DNA from: Dickeya fangzhongdai
Lineage (GTDB): Bacteria; Pseudomonadota; Gammaproteobacteria; Enterobacterales; Enterobacteriaceae
Direction: 5' to 3'
Assembly: GCF_002812485.1 (NCBI RefSeq)
Contig: NZ_CP025003.1
Location: 3,534,001 to 3,598,000, forward strand
DNA: 64,000 bases
Both the position numbers and the translations under genes were made by a program. The notes below the pieces were generated by a model that had not been told where the DNA came from, did no database searches, and saw only the letters and a program-made list of their open reading frames with translations. Shown here in pieces: positions 33,071 through 39,336 of the stretch (the first letter of the stretch is position 1; each line of letters begins with the position of its first letter).

Positions 33071-33283
33071 TCACACCCCCAGCGCCTCAGCAATCACCCG
33101 GCATGCATCCTGATACTGTTCCGGTGTTAGATCCTCTTCGAACAACTCAGCCTTGCGCTGCTCGTACTGTTCCCAGGCCAAGCGAGCAGCCTCGCGACGC
33201 GCTTCAAAAATTGGCACGATATCTGCGATATGCGCCGGGTTACCGTCTAACCGGAAACCGTTGCAATACGTGATAGTGATCAT
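33071..33283 (-). CDS. Small hypothetical early protein
   Basis: 70 residues. An N-terminal beta part (MITITYCNGFRLDGNPAHIA) is followed by a charged helix (FEARREAARLAWEQYEQRKA). The start is the ATG of the shared GAGGCAAAACCAATG sequence, which overlaps the stop of the frameshifted gene upstream. Function and family unknown. Confidence 0.55.
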   Translation of the reverse strand: MITITYCNGFRLDGNPAHIADIVPIFEARREAARLAWEQYEQRKAELFEEDLTPEQYQDACRVIAEALGV

Positions 33284-33295
33284 TGGTTTTGCCTC
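33281..33295 (-). repeat. Shared initiation sequence GAGGCAAAACCAATG, copy 6
   Basis: Start of the 70-residue gene at 33283; overlaps the stop of the preceding gene. Confidence 0.85.
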
Positions 33296-33528
33296 AAAAC
33301 ATCTGGCCTTTTACAGACCTGGTCTTATTTTTTCGCCCGTACCGAATAATCAGCCGGGCCTGATCCAGACAATCATCAAAAATGCTTCTGCGCTTACTGG
33401 ATGGCTTTGAGGACCGGCGATAATACGCGATGGCCTCTACCCCCCCCCTGAGCCGCCTGCTCCGCTGAAAATCCCTCTGCTCGCAGGGATTCAACGACGT
33501 GCTTTCTGATAAAATCCTCTGGTGTCAT
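33294..33528 (-). pseudogene. Frameshifted small early gene (G9 tract)
   Basis: The ATG at 33528 follows GAGGCAAAACCA and reads MTPEDFIRKHVVESLRAEGF, but a run of nine Gs on the minus strand (33448-33440) shifts it into a frame that soon stops. With eight Gs it would continue as GGVEAIAYYRRSSKPSSKRR to the stop at 33294, giving about 77 residues. The downstream sequence FDDCLDQAR resembles small phage proteins I have seen after this N-terminus. It could be a sequencing error, a true mutation or slippage-based switching. Confidence 0.65.
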
Positions 33529-33540
33529 TGGTTTTGCCTC
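33526..33540 (-). repeat. Shared initiation sequence GAGGCAAAACCAATG, copy 5
   Basis: Ribosome site and ATG of the frameshifted gene at 33528. Confidence 0.85.
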
Positions 33541-33543
33541 GGT

Positions 33544-33990
33544 TTAAACGGTGGTCAGCCGTTGTTGTAGTACCGGCGCTACGGCTGCTATTGCTGCGTT
33601 TGCCGTTGCTAGTCGCTGTGACATGTCACAATCACCCAGCAATATCGCAATCACGGCCTCGAAAAACTCACGGATAGCGATCGCCACTAAATACATCGCG
33701 CTGGATTCCAGCCGCGCCCGGCGCTCTGCTGGCAATGCCCGCTTAATGGCTGGCGCCAGCGCCTGAATTTTTCTGTCAGCTGCCCGCGTGTCGCTACGCA
33801 GCCACCTGAAAATCTGCTGCCGGTTGTTGTTGATGGCCCGCCAGACGTCGCCGCACTCAATGTCGTGTAGCTTGATATCCGGATGCCCGCCCGTTTCTGT
33901 TAATGCACGCGATATCTCTATCGCTACGGACTCCTGCCCCATCTCCGCGGCCCAGCCCTCAACTTCGCGTTTTAACTCCCTGATATCCAT
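33544..33990 (-). CDS. ydaT: YdaT-family (Rac prophage) CII-like regulator
   Basis: 148 residues. The segment NNRQQIFRWLRSDTRAADRK followed by IQALAPAIKRALPAERRARL matches the core of YdaT from the Rac prophage. YdaT was first called a toxin and is now regarded as a tetrameric, CII-like DNA-binding protein. Its place after the YdaS-like gene on the leftward early transcript is the same as in Rac. It would influence the lysis-lysogeny choice. Confidence 0.75.
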   Translation of the reverse strand: MDIRELKREVEGWAAEMGQESVAIEISRALTETGGHPDIKLHDIECGDVWRAINNNRQQIFRWLRSDTRAADRKIQALAPAIKRALPAERRARLESSAMYLVAIAIREFFEAVIAILLGDCDMSQRLATANAAIAAVAPVLQQRLTTV

Positions 33991-34036
33991 TTCCCGCGTC
34001 TCCTACGCATTGATTTTTGATAATCAGATTTTGGGG

Positions 34037-34234
34037 TTAACCCCGGGTATCGTTATGACGCTGATAGAGCACAGGGTCATAACGCAGCGCACCGTTGGTT
34101 ACGCGGTCGAGCCGCGCCGCACGCCGCTCAGGGATTAAATCACCCCAGGCGCTGGCTGAAGGGAGTTTTACACCAGCAGCCTCGGCCAGCTTGGTGAGGT
34201 TGCCGAAGTACTTAATGGCATCGGTTTTAAACAT
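34037..34234 (-). CDS. ydaS: YdaS-family Cro-like repressor
   Basis: 65 residues from the ATG at 34234 (GGAGG eight bases upstream). The helix-turn-helix MFKTDAIKYFGNLTKLAEAA and GVKLPSASAWGDLIPERRAA is the YdaS/Cro pattern, ending in RLDRVTNGALRYDPVLY. It is the first gene of the leftward early operon, divergent from the repressor, so it is the functional Cro. Confidence 0.8.
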   Translation of the reverse strand: MFKTDAIKYFGNLTKLAEAAGVKLPSASAWGDLIPERRAARLDRVTNGALRYDPVLYQRHNDTRG

Positions 34235-34264
34235 ACGAAACACCTCCTGTTAGATTTAACTGAC

Positions 34265-34304
34265 AAGCTAGATGTTTGAGATAACTAAGTCAAGAAAATT
34301 TAGA
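34265..34304. promoter_or_regulatory. Divergent, overlapping immunity promoters
   Basis: Rightward: TTGAGA (34276-34281), 17 bp, TTTAGA (34299-34304), about 12 bp before the repressor ATG, so the repressor mRNA would be nearly leaderless. Leftward (minus strand): TTGACT (34293-34288), 17 bp, TAGCTT (34270-34265), driving ydaS-ydaT and replication. The promoters overlap, so a protein bound between them can switch direction. Confidence 0.6.
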
Positions 34305-34315
34305 ATTAACTAACT

Positions 34316-34705
34316 ATGAATACACCCGGCCAGCGCATTAGAGCGCGAAGAAAAGAGTTAAAACTAACGCAGCGCGCGCTTGCAAAGTTAATCAAGGTTT
34401 CCCACGTGACCGTGTCGCAATGGGAAACTGATGATAGCGAAGCTGGCGGCAAGAACCTTTTCGCCCTAAGTGAAGCACTCCAGTGCTCGCCGACATGGAT
34501 TCTATACGGCGATGAAGATAAGTTTCCGGGAGATGCTCTGCCCACCCCCAGAGAGTTGGATGAGAGGGAGACGGAGCTGGTGAGGCTATTTTCAGCGCTG
34601 CCAGAGTCCGAAAAGGAAAAGCACCTTGCCGATTTGCGCGAGCGAGTGGATGGCTTCAATCGGCTATTCGAAGAACTCCTCAGGGCAAGAAAGGATTCAA
34701 AATAA
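34316..34705 (+). CDS. RacR-like prophage repressor (HTH, no peptidase domain)
   Basis: 129 residues. The N-terminal XRE helix-turn-helix (QRIRARRKELKLTQRALAKL, IKVSHVTVSQWE) is followed by SEALQCSPTWILYGDED and a C-terminal helical region (ETELVRLFSALPESEKEKHL). It lacks the S24 autoproteolytic domain of lambda CI, so RecA-driven self-cleavage is not expected. Induction may depend on the antirepressor at 6035-6787 or another signal. It diverges from ydaS/ydaT exactly as racR does in Rac. Confidence 0.8.
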   Translation: MNTPGQRIRARRKELKLTQRALAKLIKVSHVTVSQWETDDSEAGGKNLFALSEALQCSPTWILYGDEDKFPGDALPTPRELDERETELVRLFSALPESEKEKHLADLRERVDGFNRLFEELLRARKDSK

Positions 34706-34747
34706 TCCCTTGTAATTTTAATTACTTGGGATTTTTCTCGCCCATTT

Positions 34748-34802
34748 TGTTCGTTATATCTAAATTTAGCGTTGACTAATCTGTTCGTTTTATCTAAATT
34801 AA
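34748..34802 (+). promoter_or_regulatory. Rightward early promoter with tandem operator-like repeats
   Basis: TTGACT (34772-34777), 17 bp, TAAATT (34795-34800). Two direct repeats TGTTCGTTWTATCTAAATT begin at 34748 and 34782, 34 bp apart; the second overlaps the promoter. The ATCTAAATT core resembles the reverse complement of sequences beside the divergent immunity promoters, so the repressor may bind both sites. Drives the rightward early genes. Confidence 0.55.
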
Positions 34803-34878
34803 CTCCAACGACAGCGAACAGGCAGGACGCCCACGAAGTAGCCGCTACCGGCGCACGAATAGGTAGATGATTCGCACC

Positions 34879-34893
34879 GAGGCAAAACCAATG
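34879..34893 (+). repeat. Shared initiation sequence GAGGCAAAACCAATG, copy 1
   Basis: Ribosome site plus ATG of the 38-residue gene at 34891. One of eight copies in the prophage. Confidence 0.85.
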
Positions 34894-35007
34894 ACCGCAG
34901 TAGTTTGGGTAATGAGTTCTGACAGCGGGAAAGACTGCGCTAACACCAGAGGTTCGGTCGTAAGTTCTGACCTGGTTGGGTCGGTGAAGCGACTCCGGAT
35001 AGCGTAA
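34891..35007 (+). CDS. Very small early protein (38 residues)
   Basis: Frame MTAVVWVMSSDSGKDCANTR then VVSSDLVGSVKRLRIA, starting at copy 1 of the shared GAGGCAAAACCAATG sequence and ending TAA. The good ribosome site supports translation; the sequence gives no clue to function. Confidence 0.45.
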   Translation: MTAVVWVMSSDSGKDCANTRGSVVSSDLVGSVKRLRIA

Positions 35008-35289
35008 CCGGCACGAATTAGGTTTGGAACGCTCTCCACCGTTAACCGCGGTGTGTTCTCCCGACGCATAGAGAGTCAATGCTAAGGCCGTCCGATGGCG
35101 CGTAAACGGGGTTAGCCTGAACCCTCGATAAACCACGGATAAAACAGTGCCGCTCGCCCCACGTTACGGGGCACCAAATTCAAGACTGGATGGCTTACCA
35201 CTTCAAGACGGTCTTCGTAAATGTCTACCAAGTGGCGCCCCGAGGCGACAAGTCGGTGACGGCTGGAAAGACAGCACGCAACAGGTAAG
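35008..35289 (+). other. Transcribed stretch without a convincing gene
   Basis: Between the 38-residue gene and the tRNA-like pair there is no reading frame with a credible start on either strand. The sequence contains several short self-complementary elements and a CCCCGAGGCGACAAGTCGG stretch. It probably forms the 5' part of a structured early transcript. Confidence 0.35.
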
Positions 35290-35368
35290 AGCACCCTGGT
35301 GTAATAGGTAGCACTCGTTAACGGCAATGGCGATGGCCGTGGTGTTGGTTCGAGTCCAGCGGGTGCTC
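35290..35368 (+). tRNA. tRNA-like gene, anticodon unclear
   Basis: Acceptor AGCACCC/GGGTGCT (7 bp), T8-G9, D-arm GTGT-AATAGGTA-GCAC with A14, GG18-19 and A21 in place, and T-arm GTTGG-TTCGAGT-CCAGC. The anticodon stem CGTTA/TGGCG (two wobbles) gives the loop ACGGCAA, so GGC would be the anticodon, but position 33 is C instead of U and the variable region is 11 nt. It may be a degenerate tRNA or a tRNA mimic. Confidence 0.45.
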
Positions 35369-35373
35369 TTATC

Positions 35374-35441
35374 GTTGTGGTTATCAGGTGATCGGCGGGA
35401 AACCCTACCCGCTGCCCGGTTCGACTCCGGGCGTCACAACC
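35374..35441 (+). tRNA. Second tRNA-like structure, truncated D-arm
   Basis: Five bases after the first. Acceptor GTTGTGG/TCACAAC, a T-arm CCCGG-TTCGACT-CCGGG that can extend to 6-7 bp, and an anticodon-like hairpin GCGGG/CCCGC with an 8-base loop AAACCCTA. The D-arm is reduced to ATC-AGGT-GAT. It is too irregular for a confident standard tRNA, but the adjacent pair is unlikely to be chance. Confidence 0.35.
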
Positions 35442-35457
35442 AAATCACGTTAGGACC

Positions 35458-35697
35458 GTGATCCTTGCCAGTAAGCTGTGTGAGACCTTGGCGGTGCGGG
35501 TTGTTCCTTTCCCATGTCCGCCCTTTTTCACACCACAGTGCACTCTGATAAATCGGGTCTATTCGGTTTTAAAAGGCCAGAGTGTGCTGTGTTGTGAAGC
35601 AAAAAAGCCCGCTTGCGCGGGCTTCTTCACCCCGATCGGCGACCAAACCTTTCGGGAACAGCGCGGGAACCACCCCGCGCCGAGGCAAAACCAATGA
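35458..35697 (+). CDS. Possible Ash-like phage protein
   Basis: A 79-residue frame opening at a GTG without a clear ribosome site. The C-terminal part EAKKPACAGFFTPIGDQTFR, then NHPAPRQNQ, resembles the ending of Ash-like phage proteins as I remember them. The final APRQNQ is encoded by the shared sequence GCACCGAGGCAAAACCAA-TGA-type junction, so the stop overlaps the next ATG. The N-terminal boundary and function are uncertain. Confidence 0.4.
   Translation: MILASKLCETLAVRVVPFPCPPFFTPQCTLINRVYSVLKGQSVLCCEAKKPACAGFFTPIGDQTFREQRGNHPAPRQNQ
35682..35696 (+). repeat. Shared initiation sequence GAGGCAAAACCAATG, copy 2
   Basis: Here the ATG opens an 8-codon leader frame (MTTKGRHW) that ends 21 bases before the ATG of the next gene, so it may act as an upstream reading frame or be a relic of a lost gene. 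Confidence 0.8.
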
Positions 35698-35741
35698 CAA
35701 CCAAGGGCCGCCACTGGTAGCCCCAGTATAAAGGGATCGCT

Positions 35742-36044
35742 ATGAAAGCGCCAGATATCACCGTCAAGCTATACATCCATCACAACCAATTCAATCCCGT
35801 CCCGTTTGTTGCTACGTGTGACATGTCACGGTGGAGCGGATTAACACTCATTGATGTGCGTGAAATAACGATCCCCGCTCCACAGTTGTCCGCCGGTGAA
35901 ATCACGCAAAAATGCGTCGAACAGCTGCGCCGCCAGCAATCCAGCATCATTGATTCAGCGCACGTGCAGGCATCGGCGATTGAGGACCGGATCAAAAACC
36001 TGCAATGCATTGAGCACTTCCCCGCGGCCATGACCAGCCGCTAA
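35742..36044 (+). CDS. Hypothetical rightward early protein
   Basis: 100 residues with AAAGGGATC before the ATG. The N-terminal beta part (MKAPDITVKLYIHHNQFNPV) is followed by a C-terminal helical part with QKCVEQLRRQQSSIIDSAHV and AIEDRIKNLQCIEHF. It resembles small proteins preceding recombination genes in enterobacterial prophages, but I cannot name a family. Confidence 0.55.
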   Translation: MKAPDITVKLYIHHNQFNPVPFVATCDMSRWSGLTLIDVREITIPAPQLSAGEITQKCVEQLRRQQSSIIDSAHVQASAIEDRIKNLQCIEHFPAAMTSR

Positions 36045-36056
36045 TCACATAGCGTC

Positions 36057-36071
36057 GAGGCAAAACCAATG
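36057..36071 (+). repeat. Shared initiation sequence GAGGCAAAACCAATG, copy 3
   Basis: Ribosome site and start of the large recombination fusion gene at 36069. Confidence 0.85.
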
Positions 36072-38201
36072 ACCATGTATGTTGCATCATTCACACCGAA
36101 AAAATCGGCAGTGAAAAGCGGAGCCAAGGAGATGGCAACGCTCATTGAGGCGAAAACCCAGAAATTGGCGGCAATGGCCGCGACCATGCTTCTGGAAGAG
36201 CTGTTTCCCGGCTCCAGCGAAAACTTTTTCAACCCGACGATAACGGAGGATTGTGTAGGCTCGCCTCGCCCCGGTATCGGGAGGTTTAGCACTGAATTCA
36301 TGGATGAAAACGAGCTTGTAGAGGGTGTGTGGACGCGCAAGCCTGACCCGGCCCCCATCCGCCCAACCGAGTTGTCGCTGCAGGAGAAAATCGCGGCGCT
36401 CGTGCTGCTGGGTAAAACGGATCTGGATGACCACGATTATTCTCTCGTCCTCGATTTTTTCGCTGATGACGAATCCGGTGATGACGACACGCACACCATC
36501 GTTAGTGTGCTGTCACAGTATCCAGCGGTGGCCGCAATGTATCCGGTTCGCGTAACTGAGCTGGTGGCGGAGATTGAGAAAAAATTCAACCCGCCGATCG
36601 ACGCGGCGGCGGCCAGTGCGTTCGTCAACAACTGGATATACGGAACGGCTGAGCGCCCCACCCACAGCGCGCCGCCGTCAGCCGCGCCAACAGTTGAGCG
36701 CGTGTGGACGAACATGGATCGACTGGATATCGGAATAGCGTCGTGCATCGTGACTGATGCCGACACGTTTGACGGCGTGTCCGCTTCTGATGTGGCCCGA
36801 GCGAAGGAGCTGGCTAAATCTGACGACCAAATGTTTCAACGCTGGTCGATGGCGATCCGGCTGCAAAATGGTGCCCTGTCAATTCCCGGTGATGTGCTGC
36901 TGGGGCTGCTGCGCGAAGCGAAAAAGCGCCCCGAGTTGCTCAATGACGCGAACGCGCGCCAGCGTCTGGCTGACAAGTATTTGGCCGTATGGCGCGAGGG
37001 TGCGGTGGCTCATGACAACCAGCATGATGGCGACGACGCGCAACAGGCCGAGGCGGCTATCACCACACGTAAGCCCGATCAGCAACCCGATATCCAGAAT
37101 CTCGGCGGCGGGCGGTTCTCTATCGACGGATTGATCGGCCCCGAATCTAGCACCTCAAATCAGGGAGAAAAAACGGAAGCTAGCGAACCGGAACCGGCGG
37201 CCAGCGTCGCGCAGCAGGCCCGCCAGGCGCTTGATGAAATGGGTTACGGTATTTACGCGGGCGGTGATGAAGGCGGCACGCCTGCACCTGCACCTGCACC
37301 TGCACCTGCACCTGCACCTGCAGATGATTTTCAGGCCCGTGCCGCGGCCGTGGAATCGGATATCGAAGAAAAGCCCGTTATCGAGCAAGAAAACCTCAAC
37401 ATCTGGAAGCGCGTGCAGCGAACCGACCCTCGCTATACAAAGCCACTGACGGGCGCCGGCTTTGAGGGGACGAGCATCAATAGCGAATACATGTTCATGC
37501 GGGCCACCGAGATTTTTGGCCCGGCCGGAAGAGGGTGGGGCTATCGCATATTGGAAGAAAAGATGTTCCCCGGCGCACCGCTAAGCGAAGCGATTTATGA
37601 CGACAACAAGAAATTCATCGGCACAAGAATACTGCGTGATGCTGATGGGTCGCTGATCAGTGAATTGAATCACTCACTGAAAATCGCGCTCTGGTACATC
37701 AACGATAGTGGCGGGCGCTCGGAGATCGAGGCGTACGGTGCCACCCCGTACATGTACAAAACGCAGAAGGGGATTAAAACCGACTCGGAGGTTATAAAGA
37801 AAAGCCTCACCGATGCCATCAAGAAAGCGTTATCCCTGTTGGGCTTTAGCGCCGACGTATGGCTGGGCATGCATGATAATCCGGAATACGTAGCAGAAAA
37901 CGAGGTTGAATTCAGCATCAAGCGGGCCAGCGAAAAAGCGGTTGATGTCACCCGCCTGCGCGAAGAGCTGGACGAAAAACTGGGGCGCGCCGCGGAAACC
38001 ATTAAAGCGGCCGTTAGCGAAAACGAGGCGGCCAAGGTTTACGGCGTGCTGGCGCGTGAGGTTGAGGTACATCGCAAGAACGCCGAAGCCAAGGGCGACA
38101 ATGACCACGCTAAATATCTGGCTGGCCGCCTGCGCCGCTTAAACGATCTGAAAGACGCCCGCATCGCGGAACTGAAAACCAAAGAAGGAGATAAAGCATG
38201 A
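36069..38201 (+). CDS. Large fusion: RecE-N-like region plus Rad52/Erf-type annealing domain
   Basis: 710 residues. About 95-330 is acidic and helical (LSLQEKIAALVLLGKTDLDD, VTDADTFDGVSASDVARAKE, SIPGDVLLGLLREAKKRPEL) and resembles the non-catalytic N-terminal part of Rac RecE. A linker of Pro-Ala repeats follows (about 405-418). The C-terminal part (about 440-620: IWKRVQRTDPRYTKPLTGAG, RATEIFGPAGRGWGYRILEE, SLTDAIKKALSLLGFSADVW) looks like a single-strand annealing protein of the Rad52/Erf type. No RecB-type exonuclease motif was seen. It probably anneals phage DNA during recombination. Assignment of both halves is from pattern memory. Confidence 0.6.
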   Translation: MTMYVASFTPKKSAVKSGAKEMATLIEAKTQKLAAMAATMLLEELFPGSSENFFNPTITEDCVGSPRPGIGRFSTEFMDENELVEGVWTRKPDPAPIRPTELSLQEKIAALVLLGKTDLDDHDYSLVLDFFADDESGDDDTHTIVSVLSQYPAVAAMYPVRVTELVAEIEKKFNPPIDAAAASAFVNNWIYGTAERPTHSAPPSAAPTVERVWTNMDRLDIGIASCIVTDADTFDGVSASDVARAKELAKSDDQMFQRWSMAIRLQNGALSIPGDVLLGLLREAKKRPELLNDANARQRLADKYLAVWREGAVAHDNQHDGDDAQQAEAAITTRKPDQQPDIQNLGGGRFSIDGLIGPESSTSNQGEKTEASEPEPAASVAQQARQALDEMGYGIYAGGDEGGTPAPAPAPAPAPAPADDFQARAAAVESDIEEKPVIEQENLNIWKRVQRTDPRYTKPLTGAGFEGTSINSEYMFMRATEIFGPAGRGWGYRILEEKMFPGAPLSEAIYDDNKKFIGTRILRDADGSLISELNHSLKIALWYINDSGGRSEIEAYGATPYMYKTQKGIKTDSEVIKKSLTDAIKKALSLLGFSADVWLGMHDNPEYVAENEVEFSIKRASEKAVDVTRLREELDEKLGRAAETIKAAVSENEAAKVYGVLAREVEVHRKNAEAKGDNDHAKYLAGRLRRLNDLKDARIAELKTKEGDKA
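37281..37322 (+). repeat. Seven tandem CCTGCA hexamers
   Basis: The array encodes (Pro-Ala)7 in the linker between the two halves of the fusion protein. Slippage by whole units would change linker length without a frameshift. Confidence 0.9.
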
Positions 38202-38698
38202 GCACTACCGCTATCGCAATTGCCGCCGATATGGCAAAACTACAGCAACTACTGGAAACATCAGATGAACTGACCCCGGAAATGATCGCAGACACAATGT
38301 CCGGGCTTGAAATTGAGTTGTCCGAAAAAATGGACGCGATCATGATTCACGTCCGCAATTTGCAGGGTCAGGCAAAGACGTGTGACGAAGAAGCCAAGCG
38401 CCTGGCTGAACGCAAGCGCTCATTCGAAAACAGGGAAAAGCAGCTGAAAAAATACGCACTGGATTGCCTGCTGGCCGCTGGGCTGTCATCGCTCAAGACG
38501 TCGCGCAATACGTTCACTGCACGTAAAGGGGTTGCCAGCGTCATCATAGACAATGAAAGCCTCTTGCCGGATGAGCTCGTTACAGTCCAAACACTGGTTG
38601 CCCCTGATAAGAAAGCGATCAAGGAGTCCATAGAAAACGGCGTTGACGTCCCCGGCGCTCACATTGAGATCGGACAGCAGTCGCTGCAGGTCCGCTGA
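38198..38698 (+). CDS. Siphovirus Gp157-like protein
   Basis: 166 residues matching the Gp157 family: an N-terminal region with SDELTPEMIADTMSGLEIEL, the coiled-coil centre AKRLAERKRSFENREKQLKK, YALDCLLAAGLSSLKTSRNT, and VPGAHIEIGQQSLQVR at the end. The family was first linked to phage resistance in Streptococcus thermophilus and commonly neighbours recombination genes. Its start overlaps the fusion gene's stop (ATGA). Confidence 0.85.
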   Translation: MSTTAIAIAADMAKLQQLLETSDELTPEMIADTMSGLEIELSEKMDAIMIHVRNLQGQAKTCDEEAKRLAERKRSFENREKQLKKYALDCLLAAGLSSLKTSRNTFTARKGVASVIIDNESLLPDELVTVQTLVAPDKKAIKESIENGVDVPGAHIEIGQQSLQVR

Positions 38699-38710
38699 CC
38701 ACCCCGCACC

Positions 38711-38725
38711 GAGGCAAAACCAATG
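38711..38725 (+). repeat. Shared initiation sequence GAGGCAAAACCAATG, copy 4
   Basis: Ribosome site and start of the 58-residue gene at 38723. Confidence 0.85.
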
Positions 38726-38899
38726 CTAAAATGGACTCACCACCCGCACAAACCGACGTACCTCACCCTGCCGGATGGCAGGGTTGGCAGAATCATCACT
38801 CACCGGCGCGCTGATGTTTTTTACGACCTGCCCGCCGACGTGCGTATCAGCAATTATCCGCCGGAGAACGAAAAACCGATTATCGATAATCAGAAATAA
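38723..38899 (+). CDS. Small hypothetical protein (58 residues)
   Basis: The frame starts MLKWTHHPHKPTYLTLPDGR, continues VGRIITHRRADVFYDLPADV and ends NEKPIIDNQK. It begins at copy 4 of the shared initiation sequence and lies between the Gp157-like gene and the excisionase region. Soluble, with no recognised family. Confidence 0.55.
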   Translation: MLKWTHHPHKPTYLTLPDGRVGRIITHRRADVFYDLPADVRISNYPPENEKPIIDNQK

Positions 38900-38943
38900 C
38901 TCATCACCACAAATAATATAGTGACCTCTGAATGGAGGTCACT

Positions 38944-39162
38944 ATGTATAAAAAATGGCAGCAGGGCGCCCGCCTGTTATCTGAATTCGACATCAAAATA
39001 GGCCGATTGGCCTGTAGCGTCAGAAATAAAACCCTGACCCAGCAGGATATAGACGATGCCTGCACCGATGCTGACGAAATAATAAAATCGCTGGGGGAAA
39101 ATAATGATCACAGAAAACGTCCTATTAAGCGACGAAGAATTGATCGAACTAACGGGCTATAA
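38944..39162 (+). CDS. Small hypothetical protein before excisionase-like gene
   Basis: 72 residues from the ATG at 38944, which follows GGAGGTCACT; a start four codons earlier is less well placed. Sequence MYKKWQQGARLLSEFDIKIG and TLTQQDIDDACTDADEIIKS suggests a helical protein with a basic tail. Its last 59 bases overlap the DUF4224 gene in another frame. Function unknown. Confidence 0.5.
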   Translation: MYKKWQQGARLLSEFDIKIGRLACSVRNKTLTQQDIDDACTDADEIIKSLGENNDHRKRPIKRRRIDRTNGL

Positions 39163-39331
39163 ATACCCATCAAAGCAAATCGATGTTTTGCGCCGCTCTG
39201 GGATTTCGTTCATCGTCCGCAAAGACGGAAAACCTCGCGTAACGTGGGCGCACGTTAACGCCGTATTAAACGGAACGCCAGCCCCGGAACTGGAAGATGA
39301 TGACGTTGGGATAAACTTTGACGGGATTTAG
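39104..39331 (+). CDS. DUF4224 excisionase-associated protein
   Basis: 75 residues. LSDEELIELTGYKYPSKQID, VLRRSGISFIVRKDGKPRV and the following W match DUF4224, a small MerR-like winged-helix family encoded directly upstream of phage integrases. It probably acts as, or with, the excisionase, bending DNA at the attachment site. It ends 5 bp before the integrase start. Confidence 0.75.
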   Translation: MITENVLLSDEELIELTGYKYPSKQIDVLRRSGISFIVRKDGKPRVTWAHVNAVLNGTPAPELEDDDVGINFDGI

Positions 39332-39336
39332 ATTTA

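Noticed and set aside
34306..35136. Long minus-strand open frame (276 residues) over the repressor and the early promoter region
   Set aside because: It runs antisense through the clear repressor gene and through promoter and small-gene sequence, has no ribosome site and no protein-like composition.
35590..35630. Hairpin AAGCCCGC/GCGGGCTT as a terminator of rightward early transcription
   Set aside because: Its T-run is on the minus strand only, where no gene precedes it; on the plus strand it is followed by CTTC, so termination of the early transcript is doubtful.
38877..38897. Third copy of the ATAACCGATAATCGGTTAT operator near GATTATCGATAATC
   Set aside because: Only the central bases match, it lies at the end of a coding sequence and no promoter overlaps it.
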